Assembly (NCBI GenBank): GCA_013398295.1
Contig: VZSF01009127.1
Location: forward strand, 592,845-656,844
Direction of reading: 5' to 3'
Length of the DNA stretch: 64,000 nucleotides
DNA from: Chionis minor
Lineage: Eukaryota > Chordata > Aves > Charadriiformes > Chionididae
The position numbers and the translations under genes are program-made. Below the pieces are notes generated by a model. That model did not search any database and had not been told where the DNA came from. It saw only the letters and a program-made list of their open reading frames with translations. The number at the start of each line of letters is the position of its first letter. Positions within the stretch are counted from its first letter, which is position 1. Shown piece by piece: positions 24,751 to 37,523 of the stretch.

Positions 24751-27700
24751 CGAGAGGCCCTGATCCTTTGTAATTTCTTCTCATTCACCAGGGAATTCTG
24801 AGTACTGACTGTCACTGCCTCTTACCTTGACGTGATTAAAGATATTGCGTGCTTAGCATGAGTGAGGAAAGTGACTGAACTAATGAAGCATCTTGCTGGT
24901 GTAGCAGCAAGAGGCCATATTTTGATCTTCTAGATACCGGAATAGATCCAGAGTGACTTCAGTGGAGGACTCCAGACTTCACAGGTGGAAATGATAACAG
25001 AATTTGGCTACATAGATTAATTTCAGTTCCCCATCAAAAGCTGCTAGGGATTTATCAGCAAATCCATTAACCCTAGGGAATGCATTATACTTACCTTTGT
25101 TCTTCTCACTAGTAAGCCAAAGCATTGAGCAACACTCGAAGGCACAGGAGAAAGAACTGTACCTTTGGCAGGGTGGGTACACGGGAAGCAAGTTTGACAT
25201 CAAAGCATCAGGAAGACTCCCCGTTCTTAAAGAAAATGTTGATGCAACTTCATTTTCCAAACAGAAAATCGTCTTCCAAGCTTTCCAGCCAGTCAGGATG
25301 ATGGATAGTTTAACATTACTCACAAATAACTGCAGGCCAAGTATTTCCAATGCTTTGGCTCTCAGACAGCCATAAAAATAAAAATAGCCAGTCAGAGAAA
25401 CTGCTATATAACTCTGAACAGTTTTTCCAGTTCAGTGTCTTCACCTTCCTCTGAGTGGCTCATGATAAAGTAGAGTTGAAAACAGAAGCAAGGAAGGTAG
25501 AAGTGCAGAACTCACTGTAAATCAAAAGATGTCACTGATCATAGACATAGGATGGACTCTCAAATGAGTGTGGCAAGAACTGCTATTTATGATTCCTTGG
25601 TTCTCTGTATGAAACATTAATGTACCCTGGATCGGTAGAAATATTATGAGTGGAGAGGGAAGACAAAAAAATGAAGCATGGAAAAACAAGAACTATCCAG
25701 GCCAGGGTCATTAAAAATAACATTCGTCCTCCTTTTGTACTTGCTCTTTCAGAAGATTAGCTGTTGCCATTAATTCAATCCAAAATGACACAGTGCTTCA
25801 CATCAACATAAGCATCAGTTTAATCAAACAGCAAAGTGCATGAAGTCCAAAACACGACTGGGTCGCAGAGGTGCTCTAGGAATGGAAATGACAGAACAGG
25901 TTCCGAAACAATGCATTATAAGAGGAATTTGTCCACGAAAAGAAGAACAGATAGAATGATTTAATAATGTAGCAGATGAGCAACAGGGTATAGTATGTAG
26001 AACTGTCAGCTGATTTGGTATAGGGGAACTGGTAAGTTTGTGTGATGAGAAGATACCGCTTTTATTTAAACTTGATTCCATTTCAGGAGTGTTTTAGGAT
26101 GGTACATTAACATGTAGCAAAAAGCCTTACCCAGTTTCTGAAGCTAAAAAGGTTCTGGGGAGGGGCTAATTAACAGAGAAAAAGCAGCTAGTCTACTGCA
26201 GGTGTCTAAGACCTTTTAAGTGCCTGTTCACTCTTTTCTGCAGCGTGGTGTAATCTTGACTGTTACAAAAAAACCCCCGTGAGCCACCATCTTAAGTTAC
26301 AGGATGTTTTATGGCTCATGGGTAGGGTTTGAGATACATGGAAGATGTGTTCTACAGACCTTTCAGCATTAATAGGTTATTGCGTGCTGGCCTGGGATGG
26401 CAGAGAACTGGAGACAGCAGCCAGTGTGGTGCCTCCTGGTCCTTTTGCACTGGCAATGATCCACACACTCAGTTCCCTTCTTCTTTACCATGTTAGGACT
26501 CTAAGCACATGCTGGTAACAGAAGTACTGCCGTATTTTAAAGGGGGAAAAACGGACTGGAGAATGGAGATATTAAGAATTAGGATTACACCGAGAAAGCA
26601 GCATAGAAAACGTACTATACTGAACAACGCTGCCAAAGGGAGTTTGCATTGCTGGCTGTGATGTTCTCTACAGCTTCCTGAAGCTGAATACCAATACTGA
26701 CATCAAGGGACCATTGTATCAGCCTGGAAGTGTCACACAAATTTCAAAACCATTTTCACTTTTTTCTAAAAAAGGCTTTAGGAGCTTTTGAGTCTCCAAT
26801 CAATGCCGTAATTTTATTCTACAACACATTTCAAAAACGTATGAGGTCTGTGAAAGGAAATATGATCTTAACATTTGCCTTTCAGATATTTGGTGCAAGT
26901 GAAGAAGAGTTCTGTACTATCCACAGCAATGCCTTGTTGTTAAACTCATTGAGTGTGGATATATTTTAGATCTGTAGATATCTGCATAATTAGCATACTT
27001 GATAAATAATTACTAAGTTACAGTTAATTGTCCAATTAATTATGAGAAAATCAGTTTGGAAATTGGAGAAGCCTTACAAGTTGCTATAAGAAGACTGAAG
27101 AGCAGATGAAAGGAAAAGGTAAATTCAATTAAAACCTCGTCTAAGGCAACTCTATCATTTTTAAGACAGTGAAGAGAGGTGGGCAATTTCCATCCTACTG
27201 CTGTGCGATAACTGCTTCTCTGCCGTTGAGATTGCTAACACCATTAGCTCTGATCCTTGGAACCTTTGCACTGTAGCTCAACCCATTACATAGAGATTGT
27301 TAGTCTCACTGAACTCTGGGCCCACTTTCCCTGAGGAAGGTTTACATACATAAACAGAGATGCTTGAAAGCTTCTCAGATTAATACATTATTGGGAAGTA
27401 GCTTTCTATGAATCGGAGTCTTTTCATCCATTTTTGCAGGCTCAGCATAGGGCTTATAGCAAATATAGCTAGACTATGAGCACGTATGCAATGCTGCTTC
27501 TAACACTGCCTTCAGCTTTGATGACCCTTCTTTATACAGAGCTGTTAGCTGCAAACTTCAGACCAACTACAGAAAGTGAGAGCCTGGGTCAGTCTGGGTA
27601 TGTACAACTGTGCATCACATTATCCACACTGGGGGGGAACAGAAAAGCTCATTTAAGGTTTGTTTTTTAAAGAGGAAAGAAAAAAGTCAGGGTGTTAGAA

Positions 27701-29204
27701 TAGAAGAGCTGAAGAGCAGAGGGTGAATTGCCCTTTCCATGAACCAGCATTGCAGTCGCTAGAGCATGACAAGATAGAAGGACTGCTCACCATGGTAGGG
27801 GGGATGCAGCAACTTGGAAGAGGCCAGGAACATCTGATGTTCACTTTCTTTGACCACTTTAAAGCACAGCCTCTACTTTTCACGTTACTTTCCAAGCCTC
27901 CTGTGTCTTAGCCATGCAGGTTTACTTATCCAGCAGCATTTGAAGTGAGGAGAGAATAACGGCAACTTTAATAATGAATGATTTCAGATGTGTGTTTATT
28001 TTTAGTGAACACTCCGTTCCTCCCTCCTTTTCCTTTCTTTCCCAGGTAATCAGGTACACAGCTCCTACTAAATTACCTTTCATTCTTTGCCATTGTCTTC
28101 TGATGAACTTTTCCCTATCACTCACACCTCCTTGGTAGTTTAGAAAGTCTGCCAGTATGCAATATGTTTTACTGTTTGTTTTATGAAACTCCCTTGGGGT
28201 TTTTTATCAATTTTCCTGGACTACAAATTACATAGCATGCAAATACAGTCACATAAAATCTTTGCAACATCTATTTTTTTCTTTAGCCATTTAATTATTG
28301 GAAGCAACATTCCCCTATTTGACAGAGAGTGTATTGGCATTTCCTCTCTTCCTCTGCTTTCCTGTCTCCTCTCTCTCCAGCTCAGTGTAAATACTGATAA
28401 TAAAGGGAACACACCACCTGGCTGTTTCAGCACGCCAGTATTGCAGATACTCCCCAAGGAGTAAATGAGGGCCCCCGTTATGCTCCTGTGACTTTTTTGC
28501 CAGGGGAGGTTGGCTGTAGGTGAGAACACAAATACAGACAGATACCCCAGCTCACCTGACCATGGATAACTGCATTGAGTGTAAGTCTTGACAATCAGCG
28601 AAAAAGAGGAAAGTTGGATGTTTCCTAGTGTATTTGACAGTGAGAACAAGCTGCTCTGGAAAGGACCTTTGTTTCGTTCACTTTTAGGAAATAAATTATT
28701 GTTATCCCAATTCAAACATCTCTGTTGCTAACCACAAATTACTGATGCTCTCCAAACAATCTTTCATTTATTGCTCATATTGCTCTCTTTCATGGACATC
28801 TTCCTATTCTGTCATTTCAAATGTCTGCTCTAACGTGACCACATTGACCACCTGCTAACCACACACTGTTTGTCTTACGGAGTTGTGCTCTAACACAATT
28901 GCATTACCTTTTTTCACCAAAGGAAGCAGGCAGTGTTGAGATGTCTTTGCCATCAGGGAAAAATTTGTTTGAGAGTGAAGTTCAAGGTCACTGTAAGGGA
29001 AATTCAGCCTGGTTTTGTAAGGTAACTTCGTTTCAAAGACTCTTTACCTGAATGTTAGCCAACAGACTATTACTGCTACTCATGGTGCAGGGCTGTACCA
29101 AAATGCTGAACACCTGCTCTTTCTCAGTTTTTCCTCTTTCATTCAGCAAATACTGGGAACTTCTAATTAAGATAGAGAAAAAAGAAATCAATGGAAGTTG
29201 TGCA

Positions 29205-29236
29205 GTGTGTGTGTGTGTGTGTGTGTGTCCGTGTGT
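29205..29236. repeat. (GT)n microsatellite
   Basis: Twelve uninterrupted GT units are followed by CC and three more GT units. Confidence 0.95.
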
Positions 29237-29482
29237 AAAGCAAATATATGCCAGGCTCGTCTGAAAACTAGCAGATCCACTTTATGATGCTCATGGTCTT
29301 ACCATCCACTAGACCTAGGGCTACGGAAACGGCAGGTTTGTACAGTGTATGTGCTTCTTATGCTCTGAGGCTTGTCGCCTAGTAAAGGTATTTGTAAAGG
29401 TATTTAGGGGCAGTTCTAGTGATTTTCCTGAGTATGGGTGCCTTAGCAGCTCTTGAAATAGGACCTTTCCCTCGTATGTGCG

Positions 29483-29546
29483 CATTACCTGGATGTAAAA
29501 AAAAAAAAAAAAAAAAAAAANCATTACCTGGATGTAAAAAAAAAAA
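29483..29546. other. duplicated 14-mer plus poly(A) around one N (assembly blemish)
   Basis: CATTACCTGGATGT followed by A-run occurs at 29483-29520 and again at 29522-29546, separated by a single N at 29521. The same contig end seems to have been placed twice when joining across the homopolymer. Confidence 0.8.
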
Positions 29547-30871
29547 TAAAAATAAAGCAGTAAACCAGTTCTTCACAGTAATGGAGGAATTGATGTATTC
29601 AGGTTTGAGATACTGAGGTAGTTTGGTGATGGAAAGTCCTTCAGAAATCCCCAACAAGGATTCTTCATGTACCTAAATTAATCCCTTCATGTCCCTGACC
29701 CCAATCAGACATTCTGAGCCAAACTCATCAGCTCCAGCACAGCTGGAAGTAATGCAAGGAAGAGAATGGAGAATCTCCTGGTATCCCCACATAGGTGGAA
29801 CAGGTCTTTCACCAACCGGGCACTACCAGCAGGTCCCAGATGACAGTGGCAGTTTCCTTTCTGGGCTGCACTGAAATCAGCATCCTCTGTCTGAACAAGT
29901 CATGCTGCTCATCGGTTCCTCAGAAGGGTCATTCAAGAGCTGCTCTGTTCTGTTATGTGGGACATGCACCACACTGTATGATAATTGGGGCTGCTGGCAG
30001 ACTTTAAAAAGGTAAGTTTTGTATATAAGGCTGTTACAAGAGCCTCAAAGCCTGTTGAATTAATAGACTTTTGCCCCTGTAGTTCTGTGCCCAGTAAACC
30101 CAGCCATAGCACTCTTTCCCACCTAGTGTTACGGTGGCATATCAGTATTTGTCACTTGCTATTTGCGGATAAAAGGGTGGCATTTCAGGGGACACTTAGG
30201 TCTCCTGCATTTGATAGGCTTAAGCTAGAGGATCAGTTCTTTGCCATGTTCTTTGTTGCTGTGCCGCTTGATGGCACACTTGCACTAGCACACTGCAGGC
30301 TGCAGGCAGGCAAATCAACAAGCAAATCCTGTCCACAGTTGTTCCACTTAATTTGTTTTGCATCACGAATGTACCTGTTTAATTGATTAAAGGAATCTAA
30401 CACGGTAGTATTGAGTAGGAATAAATAGGGCATACAAAATAATTACACCAAGAAAGCCCTGTATTTTGCAATTTTAATCTCAGATATTGCCTGGATAATT
30501 CATTACTTTTTCATTCTTTCAGTAAGTTTGGCAAGAAACTTGCCATTGCCTTACTGAGCCTTTTCTTCCAAGGGTGACAAATTTTCCTTGCCCAGTATTT
30601 TATTTTCTCTATCAGAAGGTTTGTAGCAGGTTTGTTCATCAAATGTGTTCATGCATGATTCAGGGTTTCCTTTTGTCCTTCCAAGTCAAAAGCAGCAATG
30701 AATTGCTACTGAAACTAAACAACGATATCTTCTATTTGGCTAGATGGTAAATGGAAATTAATTTATGTGCTCTGAGTAATAAAACTGTGATCCAACTTTA
30801 TATCAAAGGAGCATTCTCCTATGGGCTATATGAGATTAATAATTGAGTATGAAGTGTTATCACATACGCCA

Positions 30872-31865
30872 CTTATCTCTAGATGGTTATAAATGTTGTG
30901 TTCCCCAGGGCTTGATGATGGGGCCGGTTCTCTTTCATGTCTTTACCAACCACCTGGACAAGGGGATCAAGATCACACTCAGCAAATTTGCAGATGACAC
31001 TAAGTTAGGCAGGAGTGTTGACCTGCTTGAGGGTAGGATGGTCCTACAAAGGGATCTGGACAGGCTGGATCGATGGGCTGAGGCTAATGGTATGAGGTTC
31101 AACAAAGTGATGTGCCTGATCCTGCACTTGGGTCACAACAACCCCACACAGAGCTACAGGCTTGGGGAAGAGTGGCTGGAAAGTTGCCTGGCAGAAAAGG
31201 ACGTGGGGGTGTTTGGTCAACAGCTGGCTGAATATGTTCCAGCAGTGTGCCCAGGTGGCCAAGAAGGCCAATATCATGCTGACTTGTGTGGCCAGCAGGA
31301 CTAGGGAAGTGATCATCCCCCTGTACTTGGCACTGGTGAGCCTGCACCTCGAATACTGTGTTCAGTTTTGGGCCCATCACTACAACAAAGACATTGAGGT
31401 GCTGGAGCATGTCCAGAGAAGGGCAATGAAGCTGGTGAGGGGTCTAGAGCACAAGTCTTAAGAGGAGCAGCTGAGGGAACTGAGGTTGTTTAGCCTGGAG
31501 AAAAGGAGGCTGAGGGGAGACCTTATCGCTCTCTACAACTACCTGAAAGGAGGTTGTAGCAAGATGGGGGTCTGTGACTTCTCCCAAGTGACAAGCAATA
31601 GGACAAGAGGAAACAGCCTCAACTTGCACCACAGGAGTTTTAGATTGATTAGGAAAAATTTCTTCACTTGAAGTGTTGTCAAGCATTGGAACAGGCTGTC
31701 CAGGGAAGTGGTGGAGTCACCATCCCTGGAGGTATTTACAAGATGGGTAGATGTGGTGCTTAGGGACATGGTTTAGTGGTGGTTTTGTCAATGTTAGGTT
31801 GATGGTTGGACCTGAAGATCTTTAAGGTCCCTTCCAACCCAGACAATTCTATGATTCTGTGAAAT
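30872..31865 (+). mobile_element. CR1 LINE, 5'-truncated and disabled, with reverse transcriptase remnant
   Basis: This is the 3' third of a CR1 non-LTR retrotransposon. The first frame holds reverse transcriptase motifs CVPQG and then FADDTKL with the catalytic Asp-Asp pair (around 30890-31010). The reading then shifts frame near 31225, continues with LYLALVSLHLEYCVQFWA and VQRRAMKLVRGLEH, stops at TAA 31459-31461, and resumes with [13 protein letters not shown] and NRTRGN. A further TGA near 31669 and another stop near 31773 interrupt the last part. The element ends with the CR1 3' signature: CCTTCCAACC, then two octamer-like units ATTCTATG ATTCTGTG. It cannot make a working protein. The 5' boundary is approximate. 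CR1 is the main LINE of birds and also occurs in other reptiles. Confidence 0.95.
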
Positions 31866-34800
31866 ATATCCGTGAATGCTGCAGGTGGTTACAGGCCACA
31901 CGTAGAAACAACTTGCTGGTCTGTTGGATTTTATGACTTAATGAAGAATGTATTAAAACATTTATGAGCTCTTTAGATGCAGAATCTTAATGGCAAAAGT
32001 AACTGACCAGGATCTGAAGTTAAAATGTTTCAGGGACTGGGGTGAAATCTTCAGAGCGTTGCTTACTGTCATAGAAGCATCTTCTGTTCAGTGGCTAGGA
32101 ACCAAGTTCTGAATGAGAACCTCAAGGGGAAAACTGGAAGCATCTCAGTACAGATGACTGAGTGCCAGATGATTCTTGGAATTACCAAGGCCTAAATCTC
32201 TTTTTTTTTTTTTTCTTTTTTTTTTCCAAAAAATACCCCAAAACAAACCACATTTTACCTGGTCCACAATGCAGTTACTAAGAATCTTTCTTACCCATGA
32301 TTTTAGCTGTCTGATCCCTTCCTTTGACACTTCATCCCTGAGGGCTAAATTAGTGAGTGCAGACTTCTTGCCTTTGTTCTGTAATTACCCTTGTTTAACT
32401 TTTTGAATTTGTTTTCCTCCTCCCGCAAAACTCCTTTGCCCCTCCTTCAAATGCACGGGTAAAAGATGGGCTAGAGGTTTTAACCAGGGAGAGCTCATGC
32501 TTTTTATCCTGCCTGGAACATTGGAGGAGTGCAGTGGGAGCCTCACAAATAAGTGTCACGGGTAGGTAGCACCTGAGAGGTTTTGAAGCATACACTGTCC
32601 TGACTTCCTCCATTACCCACTGAATTGCATTGGCAGCAGTAGTTGCTGCTTCAGGAAAAATAACTGCTAAACAATGATAGCAGTAAAGCCCTACAGCCTT
32701 TCTCAATTAAATTAAGTGGAAATTTAGTCCTTGAGTACTACTGGAACTGGCTGAGCAGAGTAAGAGCGAGCACCCTGGTGGGTCGGAGGATAGTTCAGGG
32801 CAGGAGAAAGACTGCTTGTTTTGCTCTGTGACCATCCTTCTCATAGCCCCCATCTGAAAAGTCAGTGGCCACCTCTGCCCTATGTCTAATGTTGGCATGG
32901 GAATAAAAGCAACAGATGGCAGGTTGAGTCTACTCTATCAGAGGCCATGTAAGCTGGTGAATTTAGGGGAGGGCCATTGTCATCTCTGTAGCCATCATTT
33001 CTCTTCTGTTTTGCATCAGCAGCTTGTGCCTCCACCATTATTCATCTGTCTCCACTGCAACCTCTTGATCTTTGAAGGCTATTTTAGTATTGTTATGTCC
33101 TTTCTACCTCATTTATTCCTAGCCTTTCTGCTTATCCTGGTACTTGCAGTTTTTATCAACACCATCTGCAAACATCTGACATTTGTTAATGTGTCTTAGA
33201 AACTTCGGTGGTACAAAGTAGATCTTTTTGTCACTATACACTCCTGTGTGAAGGAGAACTGTGGTCATTTTTGGTAACAAAGGAAATATCTTTACTCTAA
33301 TTTTATGTAAACTACCCAAAATGAAAGAATGAAGCAAACAAGAGGTCTTTGTAATAATACTCAGATATAATTTGAAAAAAATCTCCTGAATTTACTAAGA
33401 GCATTTACTTCAGCCTTCATAAAGGAAGGGAAATTCTGCCTTAATGAACATTATTTGGGATAAAGATGGGACAAGAAGAACAGGTTTTTATGGAAGAGAA
33501 CAGCCTGCAAATTGATATAGCCTTTTAACCTCTTACCTCTTTAACCTCTTTCTACAGTGCTTAGAAACAATAACCCAATTAAGTAGAAAGGTTTTTAGCC
33601 AACCTTTACATAATGTAACTCTTTTAAGGAGTACTGTCTCAATGTGATGCTGTCACCTTAGTCCCTATTAAATGAAGGCCATGCAAAAAAATAAAGGTGG
33701 CGAGATGAATTTAATGTTTTCCATTGCAACTGAAATGAGGTTTTCTGCAGCTCAGAGTATTCACCTGTCTGTAGAGTAAGCAAGATAATGTGTGGAGTTT
33801 GCATTCAGAGTTTGAGGTGACTTGTATCAATGCAAATACCTCGAGGGAAAACAGCAGCATGTGAGTTGGCAGGATAGGCAGTAGTGGCATAGCAGAATAA
33901 TAGTGACTTCTGAAGAGTCTGCTCAGCATCTGGAGACAGAATTTATTCAGGTGAATCTCCAGGGTACATGGGCTCCAACTGGTGCTGGGGAGAACTGGCT
34001 CAATTCTCCCCTCCACCTCCTTTGTGGTATACCTTTGTGAAGGGTTCCTAACCCCTGGCACAGAGTCTGTCCCCAGTGGCAAGTCAGGAGGTTTTATCCT
34101 AATAGCACTTTTTTCAGGGGATAGTATTGCTTCCCTAGTCACATGCATCAGGCCTTCCATGAAGCAGAGGACTGGTTGGATGCATGCATCTCTGCAAAAG
34201 GAGGGATGCAGATATGGCCTTACGCTGTCTCCCTTGGGTCAGGCAATTCTTATTCACTACAGTGCAGTTCTTATGTGAAGTATCTGGGCACAGATTTCTG
34301 TATCCAATTTGTTCATAGTGCTTAGAAAAGCTATCTAAAACTTTGGAAAGCAGGGAGGCATAGCAGATGGCTGTGACCTAAGAAAACCGGGTGCATTCAC
34401 CATGTTTGCCATCCAAAGTTTGTCCACCAAATTGAATTTGTGCCATTCTCCCCATAAAGTGACCAAGCTCTTTACAGCACTTGGATCTACCCTGAAGTTT
34501 CCTTTCTCCCTTTCATCATTGCTTGTGCCAGTCCCCCATTGCTTTTTGTGTATTTTGAGCAGCACTTAACCCCAGCACTCTGTGACAGACACTTTATCAG
34601 TGTAACAAAGCATCTCTGGTCTTGTGGGAAACATAAGTCATCATCTGTCTGGAAGCAGCCAAGACTTACTGCAGGTTGTCATGCAGAGTCAGAGGCTGGG
34701 AAGAGAGAACTTGTCAGCTTTACCTTGATAAGCCCATGAGTGTGAAAGACATGCCACATGCAATTTCCATTACAGAGATCACCAGGAATCCATTAAGAAG

Positions 34801-37429
34801 TGTGAATGAGTGGTAGGAGTCAGGCATGCAGAAAGTTATTCAAACCAGAAAGCTTGGGCAGTTCCAGGTGTGCCTGCTTCCCACAGGAATCAAGAGGATT
34901 CTCAAAATAGTTTTACAAGACCAAGAGATGATTATCCATTAGAAAGTACATCAAGATAGCAAGATAACATTTTCAAATTAACCCTCCTATATTTTTTCCC
35001 CTCAAGCAAAAAAGGTGATAAATTCTCTCACAGTAGGAAAGCAGTTTTAGTACAATCCAAAAATGTTTTAGTGCTTTTCCTGCTTAGTTAGGACTGTCTT
35101 CCTCCTTCACTTAAGAGCAGCGTACTACATCTTCCTTGTCTTTCCCTGACACCAGCAACAACTTCTGCAGGTACCAGCACCCTCTCCCTTTGTGCTGGAG
35201 GAGGGACATGGGCTGTTGGTGAATGGGCTTTCAGAGGCTGAAAACCCCACATGTCCTTAAGGAGAGATCAGAAACAAGGGTCCTGTTCTTTATCAGCACC
35301 TCAAACTCTGTGGCTGCACGAGCAGCTTGCAGCAAAGGAATTGGCATGCTCTGTGCATGGAGGATCCCATCCAAGAGCCGACTGCAACTTGGCTATGAAG
35401 AGGACTGGCCATCAGCTGGACACCTACCACTCTTTTTCCTCCCCCTGAAGCACAGCAGTGAATAATGATCTACAGTAAATACTTGCACTGTGACACCATT
35501 GCCAGGNCTGTGCACATGGACACTGGTAACAGCACAGCATATTTGTGCAAGTTAAAAATACTGTTTTACTAAGGAAAAATAATACCCTGTTGAAAACTGC
35601 AGTTAGTTAAGTAAGTGATCTAATATGCATATAAGGTCTTTCAGACCAATGTTACCCTCAGACAAAGTGTTTGTTCATCAAGATAGTGCTAAAATAGCAT
35701 CACTGCAAAAGTTCGGTAGCCTAGTTTCAAGAACTGAAGTCAGATAATGGTTACTTTTACAAGCCAAATAGAAGCAAAGCCTGCTTGTGTCAATCAGTAT
35801 GAAAATGTAATTTAATTCAGTGCAACAGAAATCAATTTTTCTCCTAGGATCTAAGATAACTAAATATCACACAGTCAGCTTAATTAGTTTCTGATATTTG
35901 TACAACTGCACCTTTAAACTCTGGAAAAAGCACAGTTCATGTGTTTGTTCTTTGTAATTCCTTTCTGTTCTGCTTTACTGCTTAGAAGAAGCAGGCTTAT
36001 AAAGCTTCACAGTGGCAATAAAATCTTACTCCAATTCAGATTTTCTTTTGGTGACCAGGAGATGGAATCAACGCTCCATCAGATCCGTCAGGCCATCTCA
36101 TTAGTATCACTAAAGCATGCTCAATAAGAGGAAGAACACAAAACCAGAGGTTCTTAAACCTTTCAAAAAACCTTTTTCTCCTCAGTTGCCTTCCCTAGAG
36201 AAGTAGCAGCACCTAAACTGCACAAGACCCACATCCAAACAGTTGTCTGTTCCCAAAAATTTATCTGTCCAAGTCTTTTTCAGTATCAGTAGCTTCTCTT
36301 AAATCCCCTGCTCTGCCACCTTGCAGCCCAGGGGCACCCAGGTCCCCAAGTTTGGGCTAGGAGCTCTCGCAAACAACCCAAGTCTCTCTACTGCAAATAA
36401 ACTAAGGGTCCTGTACCTTCATGTTGCCCTGCCTGTGCGTTCCCCAGGTGCATCTTCTGGGCTCTCATACCACACAAGGACCTGCAGGGAGCATTAAGTT
36501 ACCAACAGCAGAACAAGTCTGCTTGTTCACCTGTGGCATGGGCAGACCCCCTGCCCCGAGGGCTGCTCAGCCAGGGCACCTACCTTGGGGGTAGGAGGCC
36601 AGCAGCAGCATGCTGGAAGAACAGGGCTACTCCACTGAGGAGGACAAACCACAATGCACAGGTTACCATGCCACAGCAACTCAGCCTGCATAGGGCGCAC
36701 TGCCAAGCAGCACAAGCAGAGCAGAGCTGGTGGCAATAGCAAGGCAATAACAACAGCGCGGTGACCATGAGGCAAATATGCAAGGATAAAGCAAGTCCCA
36801 GGGCAAGCTAGGAAATCCGTTTTGCTTACCAGATTCAGGTCAGGCTCAGCAGAGAAGAAGGCTGGGCCCAAACCTTTTCTATAACACAGTGCACAGGGAG
36901 GATGAGAGTTGTCAGACCTGAGCTTATATAGAGCTACTGGGCTATGGGTGAAAGCTGGAGGCCAGGAGAGGTTGGTGAGAGTACCACCCTCATGCCCTGC
37001 CAGCTGGCTTTTCTCAGGCTGGTTTGAGTCAAGAATTTTACCACTGGTCCATGAGACGCAGTAGACACGTTGGTTTCCAAGATTTGGACTGCATTTCCTC
37101 AGTTAAAAGAGTTTTACTTGTTATAAATGTTTTAAACAGACTCCTGCACTCATCACTCATCCAAGATGGGGTTTGTAATGATTGAACTAAATTGGCTCTT
37201 GCACTTGGCTTTGTGCCTTTAAGCCCAAGAGAAGGGTGGTTTCTTAGACCCCTGTGACCTCTCTTTTCCAGTTTGCCCTGAACCACTATGCTTTTCCTTC
37301 ATGCACCCTTCTGGCTCCATAGTCCTTTTCCAGGCTCATACACTTGCCATAAGCACTATCCTTGAAGAACAAAGCCAGGTCTGTGAATTTCACAGGCATT
37401 CAAAACAGGCATGGTCCTGCTGTGCCTAT
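31866..37429. other. non-coding, gene-free
   Basis: The sequence is unique with T-rich low-complexity DNA at 32200-32225 and one ambiguous base at 35506. Frames such as 33711-34160 (- strand, 149 codons) and 36527-36871 (- strand, 114 codons) resemble no protein. A slightly GC-richer patch spans 36300-36900. Confidence 0.6.
32200..32225. repeat. poly(T)-rich low-complexity tract
   Basis: 26 bases of almost pure T with two C interruptions. Confidence 0.9.
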
Positions 37430-37507
37430 AACCCAAACTGAACGGCCCAAGGTCACATAGGTAGTATAGGATGAAGCACAGATTTCACACATCCCCACAC
37501 CCTGCTG
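37430..37507 (+). mobile_element. possible MIR-like SINE relic (3' half)
   Basis: GGCCCAAGGTCACATAGGTAGTA (37444-37466, shown here as GCCCAAGGTCACATAGGTAG) resembles the MIR phrase for the segment after the core, followed by a fair match to its next 40 bases. It runs into the poly(C) tract at 37508. No 5' half is visible. Confidence 0.5.
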
Positions 37508-37523
37508 CCCCCCCCCCCCCCCC
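37508..37523. repeat. poly(C) tract, 16 bases
   Basis: An uninterrupted C-run, G on the other strand, followed by GCCG. Confidence 0.9.

Larger units (their letters stand above)
24749..30871. other. non-coding, with a possible spliced transcript and an assembly blemish
   Basis: No coding gene is recognised. The longest frame, 164 codons on the - strand (28221-28715), has no family resemblance. A possible - strand exon lies at 25095-25329. A donor-like string (AAAAG|GTAAGTTTT) lies at 30011 on the + strand. A (GT)n repeat and the assembly blemish at 29483-29546 are listed separately. The stretch 26960-27070 is rich in TAAT cores. Confidence 0.55.

Noticed and set aside
28221..28715. 164-codon - strand frame
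   Set aside because: No motif or family resemblance and no supporting splice sites or start context.
30843..31304. Reverse transcriptase-like frame as a host gene
   Set aside because: It is part of a 5'-truncated CR1 with frameshift, stops and the CR1 3' end.
33711..34160. 149-codon - strand frame
   Set aside because: Composition and sequence look random, with an opposing 98-codon frame in the same place.
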